From Gp6-AA40 sp035647075 (GTDB lineage Bacteria > Acidobacteriota > Vicinamibacteria > Vicinamibacterales > UBA2999), in the NCBI GenBank assembly GCA_035647075.1, contig DASROF010000017.1, positions 1-64,000 of the forward strand: a DNA stretch of 64,000 nt, in the 5' to 3' direction. The notes under the pieces are model-generated. The model had not been told where the DNA came from and searched no databases. It saw only the letters and a program-made list of their open reading frames with translations. Made by a program: the position numbers and the translations under genes. This document shows, one piece after another, positions 39,811 to 49,291 of this stretch (the first letter of the stretch is position 1; each line of letters starts with the position of its first letter).

Positions 39811-40620
39811 ATGGGAGCTCCTCCACTCCGGAGCGTGGGTTGCCCCGTAGTCGTCGTCCTGATGCTGGGGTGGGTGCAACCCGCCCATGCGCACTCCGTC
39901 GCATCTTCTACGGAAATGCTCGCGATTCGGGACCACAAGCAGACTCTGCACAACTACGGGAGCCGCAATGGCGATCCCGTGATTGTTTCGAGCGGTGATG
40001 GCGGTTGGATCCATCTCGCCCCGCATGTGGCGGAATTGCTCGCTCAGTTCGGCTATCGCGTGATCGGATTCGACACTCGTGCGTATCTGTCGTCGTTCAC
40101 CTCAAACGCCGGCACGCTCCAGGAAGACGACGTCATCGACGACTACGCAACCCTGATCAAGTACGTCGCGCAGAGCAGCAAACGTCCGCCGCTCCTGATC
40201 GGTGTCTCAGAAGGCGCAGGTCTGTCAGTGCTGGCGGCCACCGGAAAGCAGGTCAAGCCGCTCATCAGCGGCGTCATCGGCGTCGGGCTCGGTAACATGA
40301 ACGAGTTGGGCTGGCGCTGGGAAGACTCGACGATCTACATCACACATCAACTGCCGCACGAGCCGCTGTTCAGTGTGCTCTCATTGATCGATCGTCTTGA
40401 TCCACTGCCGCTTGCGCTGATTCATTCGGTGCACGACGAGTACGCCCCCGCCGCGGACGCGGACCGCATGGTCCATGCCGCCACCGGACCAGCGAAGCTC
40501 TGGGTCGTCAACGCCTCCAATCACCGCTTCTCGGGGAACACGGCTGAATTCGACCGCCGTCTCATCGAAGCCATCGAGTGGGTGCACGCACAGCACGAGG
40601 CCGTGAGCCTTCACCGTTAG
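39811..40620 (+). CDS. VirJ/AcvB-like alpha/beta hydrolase
   Basis: About 269 residues from ATG 39811; GTG 39790 adds seven residues before the signal peptide (MGAPPLRSVGCPVVVVLMLGWVQPAHA). The mature part matches the VirJ/AcvB family: SGDGGWIHLAPHVAELLAQ, GYRVIGFDTRAYL, a nucleophile-elbow Ser in GVSEGAGLSV, an Asp in HDEYAPAAD, and the catalytic His in NASNHRFSGN. Agrobacterium AcvB and a Pseudomonas homologue hydrolyse aminoacyl-phosphatidylglycerol in the periplasm. The facing gene here is an MprF-type aminoacyl-PG synthase, which supports the same role. Confidence 0.85.
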   Translation: MGAPPLRSVGCPVVVVLMLGWVQPAHAHSVASSTEMLAIRDHKQTLHNYGSRNGDPVIVSSGDGGWIHLAPHVAELLAQFGYRVIGFDTRAYLSSFTSNAGTLQEDDVIDDYATLIKYVAQSSKRPPLLIGVSEGAGLSVLAATGKQVKPLISGVIGVGLGNMNELGWRWEDSTIYITHQLPHEPLFSVLSLIDRLDPLPLALIHSVHDEYAPAADADRMVHAATGPAKLWVVNASNHRFSGNTAEFDRRLIEAIEWVHAQHEAVSLHR

Positions 40621-40669
40621 GTCTGACTCCGTCCTTACTTGAACCTTTGACCTTCGGCGTCCTGACTTA

Positions 40670-40695
40670 GGCCTTCGGCCTTAGCCCTTAGCCCT
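40670..40695. repeat. Degenerate 7-bp tandem array between convergent genes
   Basis: Units GGCCTTC, GGCCTTA, GCCCTTA and GCCCT repeat with 7-bp spacing in the 82-bp gap between the VirJ-like and mprF genes. More diverged GACCTTCGG-type units precede it. No classic terminator was recognised in this gap. Confidence 0.65.
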
Positions 40696-40702
40696 GTTCT
40701 TG

Positions 40703-43252
40703 TCATGCGGCCTTGAAGAAGATGCGCCGATAGCCTCCAGCGATCAGCGCTGAGACGTCGGCCAGCGCGCGCGGCAAGGCGAATCCCCCTGGATATGCGA
40801 GATATCGCGGTTCCCATGCGGGTGAAAACTTTTCCTTGAAGGCGCGGATGCCCTGGAAGTTGTACAGCTCGGCGCCATGCTCGTAGACGTACTTCGCGAG
40901 CACGCCCCACACCACCGGCCCGTGGACCGGCACCACGCCGGCGAGCGGCGCCATTCCCAGGTTGAACCGCGAGTACCCGCGATCGCGACCCCAGAGCATC
41001 ACGTGCGCGAACAGTCCCTCCATCGTTGAGGGAGGCGCGGATAGTCGATATCGCGCCAGATCCAGAGACAACTCATCGCCCGGTCGCCCTGCAAGCAGGT
41101 TAGTGAACGCTTCGATGCGGACATTCCGTTCGAGTACGGCAACGGGACATCGCCGCAGGTAATCCTCGTCGAAGAAGCCCAGCGAGAAGCCCTTCTCCGC
41201 GACGGCCTTGCGGGTGAGCCACTCGTCCGACACCCGGCGCAGCTCCTCCATGCGACAGTTCACTTCACTGGGATCGAGGACCCGGAACCGAAGGCCCTCC
41301 CGCTCCAATCGATGGATGCTCGTGCGCAACCCTTTGCGCATGCGTCCGTCCAGCGAGAAGTCGCTCAACGACACAACCGCTTCCTCGCCGATCTTCACGT
41401 GCGTCAGCCCGAGCCGGCTGTAGTGCTGCAGATAATCCGGGCGGATCTCATAGGCGACCGGCACGCCGTCGTAGTCGTCCACCCGATCGACAAACGCGCG
41501 CAGCAGCCCGGGGACGTCTTCGGACGGTGCCACGGGATCGTGCAGCATCACCCAGGTGCGGCCCTGAATGGCGTACATGGCGAATCCCGTTCCCGTGGCA
41601 TTCCAGATCATCGACTTGTCACCGAGGAGCGCCATGTGCGCATAGGTAAGTGGAAAGCCGCGGGCGATGCTCTGCACGTCGTAGAGCTCGTCGTCCGTCG
41701 GAACAGGCGCCGCAGGCGGCCCGGGCTTGAGCAGGTAGCGAAGTCCGAAGATCAGGACGGCGATTCCGGCGCCGACCGACGCTCGAAGAAACCGCGACGC
41801 GTCCGATCGCATTTCGAACTGCCACCAGAGCTCCGTCGAGTACTCGATGTGTTTGTACGAGAAGGTCCCCAGAAATACCGACGCGGCCACCACGGCCACG
41901 ACCGCGGCAAACCAGGGGGCAGACCAGGGTTCGTCGAACACGGCGGCCTTGCGATCGAAGGTCCGGCGCGCCGAGACCAGCGCGCCCAGGATCACGGCCA
42001 GCAGCAGTGCCTCTTCGTAGTCGCCGCCCTTCAACAGCGACGTCACGATTCCAGCGCCAAGGGCGACGCTCGAGAGCGCCCAGGCGGCAACACTTCGCCG
42101 CGCGAGAACGCGCGAGAGCAGCAGCAACGTCACGCCGATGACGCTGGCAAGGAAATGCGAGGCCTCGAGCAGCGGGAACGGCACGGCGCGCGCCAGCCAT
42201 GTGAGCCGCGCCTCGACCGAGGGCGTCGCTCCCGAGAAGAGCAGCACCGCGCCCGCGAGGAACGTGGCGCCGGCAAATCCCGACGGGCTGATCCACGACT
42301 TCATCGCCCCAAGACGTCCGCTCAGGCGCGCCAGCACCAGGCGGTTCTGGTACGAGCTGTCGATGGCAAGGACCGTGAGCGCGGCCGCAAACGGCGCCAG
42401 GTAATACACCGCGCGATACATCAACAACACCGGCACAAGCGTGACGGCGCTGATCGATGGCGCCATCAACAGCACCATGGTCGATTCGAACACGCCCGCT
42501 CCCGCCGGGACATGACTCGCAAGGCCGGCCAGTTGCGCCGCGACGAATGCGCCCGTCATCGTCAGCAGCGATGGCCGGGGATCGGGAAGCAATTCCCACA
42601 GAACCGCCGCGGCCAGCAGCCAATCGGCGATCGACAGGGCGAACTGTGCCGCGATCTGCGCTGGAGTCGGGACATTGAACTGCCACGGCCCGATGCTCAA
42701 CGATCGGCGCCCAAGCAGTGGCAGCGCCGCGTAGGCGCCGGCGATGGCGAGAAGTGTGATGCCGAGCACCTGCGGTCCCGGTGCGGGAATCAGCGCTTGC
42801 ACTGCCGGCGCGGGCGCGACGAGCAGCGCGGCGCCGCCAAGCGTCAGGAGTCCGAGCCAGAACGTACTCGAGTAGAAAACGACCAGGCGTGCAATCTGAC
42901 CGGACGACAGACCCCAGCGCGAATAGAAGCGATACCGCACCGCGGCGCCGGACACGACCGCAAAGCCGACCGCATTGGAGACTGCGTAGGCGATAAAGGA
43001 GGTGAGCGCCACCGCCGCCGCGCGCGGCCGGCGGCCGATGTGATGGAAGGCGAGCTGGTCGAAACAGGTGAGGACGGCGAAGTTCAGGAAGGTGAGCAGA
43101 CCAGCCGCCCAGATGCGCCCGGCGGGAATGCTGCGCACCGCGGCGTTCAGCGCCGGCCAGCTGAGGGCGTCAACCTCCCGGCGTAATACGAACAGCGCGG
43201 CGATCAGTAGGACGAGGGAGACGAGCGCCCTGATCGCCGCGCTGAGCTTCAT
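40703..43252 (-). CDS. mprF: MprF-type phosphatidylglycerol lysyl/alanyltransferase
   Basis: An 849-residue protein. The N-terminal half (about 1-500) has some 13-14 membrane helices, including the flippase-like domain (FLNFAVLTCFDQLAFHHIG, ADWLLAAAVLWELLPD, GLASHVPAGAGVFESTMVLL). The C-terminal DUF2156 domain has a GNAT-like fold (DDELYDVQSIARGFPLTYAH, ALLGDKSMIWN, LHDPVAPSEDVPGLLRAFVD, GRMRKGLRTSIHRLEREGLRF, YSRFNLGMAPLAG). It transfers an amino acid from aminoacyl-tRNA to PG and flips the product, lowering surface negative charge and raising resistance to cationic peptides. The amino acid cannot be read from sequence. Confidence 0.94.
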   Translation of the reverse strand: MKLSAAIRALVSLVLLIAALFVLRREVDALSWPALNAAVRSIPAGRIWAAGLLTFLNFAVLTCFDQLAFHHIGRRPRAAAVALTSFIAYAVSNAVGFAVVSGAAVRYRFYSRWGLSSGQIARLVVFYSSTFWLGLLTLGGAALLVAPAPAVQALIPAPGPQVLGITLLAIAGAYAALPLLGRRSLSIGPWQFNVPTPAQIAAQFALSIADWLLAAAVLWELLPDPRPSLLTMTGAFVAAQLAGLASHVPAGAGVFESTMVLLMAPSISAVTLVPVLLMYRAVYYLAPFAAALTVLAIDSSYQNRLVLARLSGRLGAMKSWISPSGFAGATFLAGAVLLFSGATPSVEARLTWLARAVPFPLLEASHFLASVIGVTLLLLSRVLARRSVAAWALSSVALGAGIVTSLLKGGDYEEALLLAVILGALVSARRTFDRKAAVFDEPWSAPWFAAVVAVVAASVFLGTFSYKHIEYSTELWWQFEMRSDASRFLRASVGAGIAVLIFGLRYLLKPGPPAAPVPTDDELYDVQSIARGFPLTYAHMALLGDKSMIWNATGTGFAMYAIQGRTWVMLHDPVAPSEDVPGLLRAFVDRVDDYDGVPVAYEIRPDYLQHYSRLGLTHVKIGEEAVVSLSDFSLDGRMRKGLRTSIHRLEREGLRFRVLDPSEVNCRMEELRRVSDEWLTRKAVAEKGFSLGFFDEDYLRRCPVAVLERNVRIEAFTNLLAGRPGDELSLDLARYRLSAPPSTMEGLFAHVMLWGRDRGYSRFNLGMAPLAGVVPVHGPVVWGVLAKYVYEHGAELYNFQGIRAFKEKFSPAWEPRYLAYPGGFALPRALADVSALIAGGYRRIFFKAA

Positions 43253-43264
43253 CAGCGGCTGCGG

Positions 43265-43678
43265 CTACTTCTTAGCCGGCTTGGACGTGGCGACCTGTTT
43301 CGGAGCGGGCTTGCCCTCGACTTGAACCGACTGCACGGTGCGCTGACCGTTCGCCTCGGAGTAGCGAACCTTGACCCGGTCGCCGGTGTGCGACGACAGG
43401 TCAGAGGCGCTCATCGTCTTGGCGCCCATCCGAACAGCGCTGGACGACGACAGCGACAGCGTCTCCGTCCCCTTCCCCGTGTTGACAACGATTGTGTTCG
43501 CGCCGGAGTCATACTTATCGAGAGTACCCACGACCGAATGCGCCTTTGGTTTCGGGGCGGCGGTCGCCTTTGCCGCGGTCGCTTTGGTCGTCTTGGTTGC
43601 TTGTGCCGGTGCAGCGTAGGTGCTGGCTGCGACCAGAACCGCTGCCGCCGCAAGCGCGCATGTTTTGAACACTGACAT
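43265..43678 (-). CDS. Small secreted protein, DUF5666-like
   Basis: A 137-residue exported protein with a strong ribosome-binding site (GGAGGAAGG) before ATG 43678 and a signal peptide ending ASTYAAPAQA. A Lys/Ala/Thr-rich linker (TKTTKATAAKATAAPKPKAH) is followed by one OB-like beta domain: SVVGTLDKYDSGANTIVVNTG, SSAVRMGAKTMSASDLSSHTGDRVKVRYSE, RTVQSVQVEG. This layout matches DUF5666-type periplasmic proteins. The function is unknown. Its ATG is about 110 bp from the divergent kinase start. Confidence 0.8.
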   Translation of the reverse strand: MSVFKTCALAAAAVLVAASTYAAPAQATKTTKATAAKATAAPKPKAHSVVGTLDKYDSGANTIVVNTGKGTETLSLSSSSAVRMGAKTMSASDLSSHTGDRVKVRYSEANGQRTVQSVQVEGKPAPKQVATSKPAKK

Positions 43679-43787
43679 GGATCCTTCCTCCACCTGCGCT
43701 GAGCCTGAGCTGAATGCGGGCGATGGCAGGCGTAATGGAAAGACCAAGAGGGATGCCAGCGCAGCAGCGGCGAACGGAACCGGCGAA

Positions 43788-45374
43788 ATGCACGTAATGT
43801 CAGAGGCTTCCGGGCAAATCGTGGGCGATACCAATGCCGCTTCCACGGCGCACTCCCGCCACACTGGGGCAGGATGGCCGGCCCTTCGCTCGCTCAGACT
43901 CAAGCTGATCCTGGCGGCGGCCTTGTGGATCGCCGTGGTGATCGGTGTCCTGACTGTCGCCGCGCTGGAGCTCGCCGAACGGCGACTTGAACAGGATCTC
44001 CGCGAAACCGCCAGGCTCACCGCCCTCGGCGTCGCGGACGACATCGAGCTGCGCCCTGAATCGCTCAGCGATCCGGCGATGGGCCTGATCCTGCACGAGT
44101 TCCTGATCGCCGCCCCGCAGGTCCGCGATATTGCGTTGTACGCCGTGACCGACGAGGGCCTCAGCTACGCGCAGGGCACGTCCTCGGTTGCTCCGTCCAC
44201 TATTGATCTGGTCGACGAAGCGGTGCGCAGCGGGCGCGCCGTGTCCGCCGACCGCCCATCACAGCTGACCGTCGTGGCCACTCCCGTCCTGCGCGACGGT
44301 CGAACGATCGGATCGGTGCGCGTGACGGTGTCTCTCGGGCCGGTTGCGACGTTACGGAAAGATGGACGGATCTTTGCTCTCGCGATCGCGCTGGTGGCCG
44401 TCCTTGGCATCACGATTCTGATTCACCTGTTGACGCAGCGCCTGGTTCACGCGCCGCTCGCCGACGTCGTGCGCAGCGTCGCGCGGGCCAGGACTGGCGA
44501 CCTGTCCGTTCGCGTGCCGGTCCTTCGCAACGACGAGATCGGGGATGTCGCCATCGGGATCAACAGCATGCTGACGGAAATCGAATCGCTGCAGACGCAC
44601 CTCCGTCAACGCGTCGAGGACGCCACGCATGAACTGCGCGATCGAAACGAGCAGCTCGTTCGCTCCTACCAGAGCGTGCTCGCTCTCCGCGGCGAGCTCT
44701 CCCGGGCACGCGAGCTCGCGACCGTCGGCCAGACGATGGCGAATGTGGCGCATCAGATTGGAACGCCGCTCAACCTGGTCTCGGCGCACGTGCAATTGAT
44801 GAAGCAAGAGCTGACCGAGGACCCGGGCGCCACGCGTCGACTGGCCATCGTCGCCGAACAGGTCGACAAGGTGACGGACATCGTGCGGGAGTTGCTCGAC
44901 CGTGCCCGGCCGCAGAGCGTGTCCGCGGTGTTCGCCGTCACGCCGCTGCTGACCCGCCTGACCCAGAGCGTGCAGGTCTTCGCCGCGAGCAGCGCGGTAC
45001 GAGTCTCGCTTCAGGCGTCAGATGAACTGCCCGCCGTCCTGGGCGATGAGACGCAACTGGAACTCGCGCTGATGAATCTCATCACCAACGCACTCGACGC
45101 GATGCCCGAGGGCGGCGAACTGACGATCACGGCTGCGACGCACGACGGGGCGATCACGGTCGACGTGCGCGATTCCGGTGGAGGGATACCGCCAGCCATC
45201 GCCGCGCGGATCTTCGAGCCCTGGGTGACCTCGAAGCCGGGACGCGGAACCGGCCTGGGCCTCTCGATTACCCGGGATGTCGTTCAGCGTGCCGGGGGCA
45301 CCATCGAGCTGGTGTCGTCGCCCGGCCCAGGCACAACGTTCCGCGTGTCGTTACCGGTGGCGAAAACATCATGA
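43788..45374 (+). CDS. Membrane sensor histidine kinase
   Basis: About 528 residues. ATG 43788 and 43797 are equally plausible starts; an ATG at 43677 would run into the divergent gene. Order: membrane helix 1 (about 38-60), a periplasmic sensor of about 130 residues, membrane helix 2 (about 196-216), HAMP (HAPLADVVRSVARARTGDLS), a HisKA dimerisation domain with the phospho-acceptor His322 in VAHQIGTPLNLVSAH, and HATPase_c (N box LMNLITNALDAMPEGG, G1 DSGGGIPP, G2 GRGTGLGLSI). The residue after His is Gln, not the usual Glu/Asp. It overlaps the response-regulator gene by 4 bp (ATGA), its obvious partner. Confidence 0.93.
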   Translation: MHVMSEASGQIVGDTNAASTAHSRHTGAGWPALRSLRLKLILAAALWIAVVIGVLTVAALELAERRLEQDLRETARLTALGVADDIELRPESLSDPAMGLILHEFLIAAPQVRDIALYAVTDEGLSYAQGTSSVAPSTIDLVDEAVRSGRAVSADRPSQLTVVATPVLRDGRTIGSVRVTVSLGPVATLRKDGRIFALAIALVAVLGITILIHLLTQRLVHAPLADVVRSVARARTGDLSVRVPVLRNDEIGDVAIGINSMLTEIESLQTHLRQRVEDATHELRDRNEQLVRSYQSVLALRGELSRARELATVGQTMANVAHQIGTPLNLVSAHVQLMKQELTEDPGATRRLAIVAEQVDKVTDIVRELLDRARPQSVSAVFAVTPLLTRLTQSVQVFAASSAVRVSLQASDELPAVLGDETQLELALMNLITNALDAMPEGGELTITAATHDGAITVDVRDSGGGIPPAIAARIFEPWVTSKPGRGTGLGLSITRDVVQRAGGTIELVSSPGPGTTFRVSLPVAKTS

Positions 45375-46735
45375 GCCTGACCAAGCAGATCCTCATCGTC
45401 GATGACGACCGCGAGACGTGCCGGCTGATCTCCGAGCTGGTTGGCGCACCGGACCGAACGATCGCAGAAGCCGTGTCGGCGCGTGAGGCGCTGAACCAGA
45501 TCCGACAGCAGCCGTTCGATCTCGTCATCTCCGACATCAACCTCAATGCCGCGGAGTCCGGCCTCGACATCCTGAAAGAGATGAAGGCCACCCATTCGGC
45601 CGGACAGGTGGTGCTGATCAGCGCGTTCGGCACGCTGGAGACGGCGGTGGCCGCCGTCCGCTCGGGAGCATTCGACTACATCAGCAAGCCGTTCAACGTG
45701 GCTGAGGTGAAGGCAACCGTTGAGCGCGCGCTCGCGAAAGGCGCGGAGTCGCCGTTGCCGCTGCACGACGGGGATGAAGTGCCAGCCGGCATGGTCGGGC
45801 GCTCCGCCGGCATGCTCGCCGTCTACAAGCAGATTGCCTATGCCGCCGATTCGTGGGCGCCCGTGCTGGTGACCGGTGAGAGCGGTACCGGCAAGGAACT
45901 GGTGGCGCGGGCCATCCATCGGCACAGCCGGCGCGCCAGTCGCCCGTTCGTCGCCGTGAATTGCGGCGCGCTGGCGGAGACGCTGCTGGAGTCAGAGCTG
46001 TTTGGCCACGTTCGCGGGTCGTTCACCGGCGCGGTGACGGATCACAAGGGCGTCTTCGAGCAGGCCCACGGCGGAACGGTATTCCTCGACGAGATTGGCG
46101 ACACGACGCCAGCGCTGCAGGTGAAGCTGCTCAGGGTGTTGCAGGAGCACGAAGTACGGCCGGTTGGTTCGACGCGGGCGGTTTCAGTCGATGCACGTGT
46201 CGTGGCGGCGACAAATGTCGATCTCGAGCGCGCGGTCACCGAGCATCGTTTCCGCCACGACCTCTACTACCGTCTGAGCGTCGTGGTGATCTCACTGCCA
46301 CCGCTTCGCGATCGCCGCGGCGACATCCCGCTGCTCATCCAGCAATTCCTGCACGCGTCTTCGGCGCGTCGCGGCCGGACGGTGGCGATGACAGCCGGCG
46401 CCATCGAGGCACTGACGCGCTACGACTGGCCGGGCAATGTTCGCGAGCTGGAAAACACCATCGAGCGACTCGTCGTCTTCAGCCGCGGCGACATCGATGT
46501 CGGCGATCTGCCGCCGATGATCACCGCCGCGCGGCCGCTCGAAGAGCGCGTGTTCGAGGGATTGCCGACGCTCGACGAGCTGGAGCGCCGCTATCTGATT
46601 CACGTGCTGGACGCCGTCGGCGGCAATCGCACGCGCGCAGCTGAGGCGCTCGGTATCGATCGCCGGACGCTCTACCGGATGGCCGAGCGCTTCAGCATCG
46701 ATTTGAATGATGACGGCGCCAGCAAACCCAGCTGA
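45371..46735 (+). CDS. NtrC-family sigma-54-dependent response regulator
   Basis: A 454-residue regulator. The receiver domain has the acidic pocket VDDDRE and phospho-acceptor Asp55 (LVISDINL). The AAA+ domain has Walker A GESGTGKE (169-176), the sigma-54 contact loop GSFTGA (216-221, in place of canonical GAFTGA), Walker B GTVFLDEIGD, and the R-finger region ELENTIERL. A Fis-type helix-turn-helix (GGNRTRAAEALGIDRRTLYRM) ends the protein. Phosphorylated by the upstream kinase, it should activate sigma-54 promoters; none was confidently found in the window. Confidence 0.95.
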   Translation: MSLTKQILIVDDDRETCRLISELVGAPDRTIAEAVSAREALNQIRQQPFDLVISDINLNAAESGLDILKEMKATHSAGQVVLISAFGTLETAVAAVRSGAFDYISKPFNVAEVKATVERALAKGAESPLPLHDGDEVPAGMVGRSAGMLAVYKQIAYAADSWAPVLVTGESGTGKELVARAIHRHSRRASRPFVAVNCGALAETLLESELFGHVRGSFTGAVTDHKGVFEQAHGGTVFLDEIGDTTPALQVKLLRVLQEHEVRPVGSTRAVSVDARVVAATNVDLERAVTEHRFRHDLYYRLSVVVISLPPLRDRRGDIPLLIQQFLHASSARRGRTVAMTAGAIEALTRYDWPGNVRELENTIERLVVFSRGDIDVGDLPPMITAARPLEERVFEGLPTLDELERRYLIHVLDAVGGNRTRAAEALGIDRRTLYRMAERFSIDLNDDGASKPS

Positions 46736-46751
46736 TTGAGGCAGGGAGGTT

Positions 46752-46902
46752 ACGGAGTAAACGGATTGACAGGAGGAACGGAGGCACGGTGACGCACGGA
46801 CATTCGGGATGTGGTGAGCTGCTCGATGCGCCGGTGGCGCGCATCGATTAGCCTCCGTGCGTCTTCGTGTCTCCGTGGCTCCTGTGAAAACCGTTTGCTC
46901 CG
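46752..46902. repeat. Large imperfect inverted repeat with a 53-bp core
   Basis: The left arm (46752-46800) and the reverse complement of the right arm (46854-46902) align over about 48 bp with few mismatches, and both contain degenerate 7-9 bp units such as CGGAGGCA and CACGGAGA. The core (46801-46853) contains its own stem GATGCGC/GCGCGCATC. The element fills the 191-bp gap between the convergent response-regulator and citrate-synthase genes, where a bidirectional terminator would be expected. Confidence 0.8.
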
Positions 46903-46926
46903 CTACGCTCGGTGACCTCTACTCAG

Positions 46927-48069
<1,143 letters not shown>

Positions 48070-48159
48070 GTGCCGATCCTAAATCAGAGTGCGGGGGAAG
48101 AAATCAGAAGACAGGATAGAAAGATCTCGCGATAAGCATCTGCAGACGACATGGATGGA

Positions 48160-48165
48160 TATAAT
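48160..48165 (+). promoter_or_regulatory. Possible -10 hexamer
   Basis: A perfect TATAAT lies 21 bp before the ATG at 48186. It is followed by AAGGAG at the right distance for a ribosome-binding site. No good -35 was found at 16-18 bp spacing, so this is tentative. Confidence 0.4.
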
Positions 48166-48185
48166 CCGCCCCACAAGGAGCACAC

Positions 48186-49184
48186 ATGCGAGTTGCCCGT
48201 CTCGTTGCCGTTGCCCTGCTGGTGATCGCCGGCCGCGTCTTTACGCCGGACCTCATCGCCCAGGCCAAACCGGTGCCGGCCGACTGCAACCGCGCCTGTC
48301 TCGAAGGGCTGATGGAGCAGTACATCGCGGCGCTGCTCGCGCACGATCCGAAGCGCCTGCCGCTCTCAGCCGACGTGAAATACACCGAGCAGGACCAGGT
48401 GATGGACGTGGGCGACGGTTTCTGGAAGACCGTCACCGGCCGCGGCACCTACAACCACTTCTTCGCCGACCCAGCCGGCGGCCAGGTGGGCTGGATGGGG
48501 ACGATGCGCGAGAAAGGCGGGCCGCTGCTCGTCGGGGTACGCCTGCGCGTGCAGCTGGGCCGCATCACCGAGATTGAAAACGGGTTTTTCCGGGCCGGCG
48601 GCGGCGGACCGAACAACATCGCCGCCATGGACAAGCTGGGCGGACCCGAGATGCTCTGGCTGCAGCCAATCCCGCCAGCGCAGCGAGCATCGCGCCAGCA
48701 GCTGATCAACATCGCCAACGCCTACTTCGAAGGGGTGCAGAAGAACGACGGCAAGGGCTTCTATCCATTTACCGACGACTGCGACCGCCTCGAGAACGGC
48801 TCACATACGACAAACGTGCCCGGCTCCAAGCCGACCACTCCGAACTTCAACTACATGGGGTCGGACTGCAAGACGCAATTGCAGAGCGGCTATCTCGCGA
48901 TCGTCAACAACGTCCACCACCGCCGCTTTCCGCTCGTGGACGAGGAGCGCGGCGTCGTCTGGGCAAATTGCACGTTCGACATGGACGGCACCGTCACCCA
49001 GATCAAGTTGGCGACGACGGGCGAGATTGCGGACATGAGCGGCTTCGCCGGCCGTGCATCGAGCATCCACGTGACCGAGGCGTTCCGGATCGAGAATGGG
49101 CTGATCCGCCGGGTCGAGATGATCGGCACGAGCGTGCCGTATCACTTCAACTCAACGTGGGGGCCGGTGTTAAGCGGGAAATGA
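48186..49184 (+). CDS. Secreted protein with two NTF2-like domains
   Basis: A 332-residue exported protein (signal peptide to about residue 26) behind an AAGGAG ribosome-binding site. Two similar halves are visible: CLEGLMEQYIAALLAHDPKRLPLSADVKYTEQDQ (about 38-72) and LINIANAYFEGVQKNDGKGFYPFTDDCDRLENG (about 175-207). Each starts an NTF2-like alpha/beta cone, and the second ends VTEAFRIENGLIRRVEMIG. The layout resembles DUF8021-type proteins of unknown function. Cysteines in DCNRAC, DDC and SDC could form disulfides. No operon partner is apparent. Confidence 0.75.
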   Translation: MRVARLVAVALLVIAGRVFTPDLIAQAKPVPADCNRACLEGLMEQYIAALLAHDPKRLPLSADVKYTEQDQVMDVGDGFWKTVTGRGTYNHFFADPAGGQVGWMGTMREKGGPLLVGVRLRVQLGRITEIENGFFRAGGGGPNNIAAMDKLGGPEMLWLQPIPPAQRASRQQLINIANAYFEGVQKNDGKGFYPFTDDCDRLENGSHTTNVPGSKPTTPNFNYMGSDCKTQLQSGYLAIVNNVHHRRFPLVDEERGVVWANCTFDMDGTVTQIKLATTGEIADMSGFAGRASSIHVTEAFRIENGLIRRVEMIGTSVPYHFNSTWGPVLSGK

Positions 49185-49228
49185 CCGGTTCACGAGATGT
49201 TCAGCATGAACCTTTGAACAGGACCTAC

Positions 49229-49264
49229 TGAACTGATTGAACCTATTGAACTTATTGAACCTCG
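49229..49264. repeat. Four 9-bp tandem units
   Basis: TGAACTGAT, TGAACCTAT, TGAACTTAT and TGAACCTCG follow one another, preceded by more diverged TGAAC units from about 49206. The array lies between the NTF2-like gene and the 3' end of the convergent glycosyltransferase gene. Confidence 0.85.
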
Positions 49265-49273
49265 TGGACGGCC

Positions 49274-49291
49274 TGAACCCCGCGGGGTTCA
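49274..49291. terminator. 18-bp perfect palindrome ending on the glycosyltransferase stop
   Basis: TGAACCCCGCGGGGTTCA is fully self-complementary, and its last three bases are the stop codon of the minus-strand glycosyltransferase. It may act as a transcript-end hairpin for either convergent gene, but no T-tract follows on either strand. Confidence 0.45.

Noticed and set aside
41312..43186. A 624-codon open frame on the plus strand
   Set aside because: It is antisense to mprF and made of Arg/Gly/His-rich sequence with no family motif; mprF on the other strand has full-length homology.
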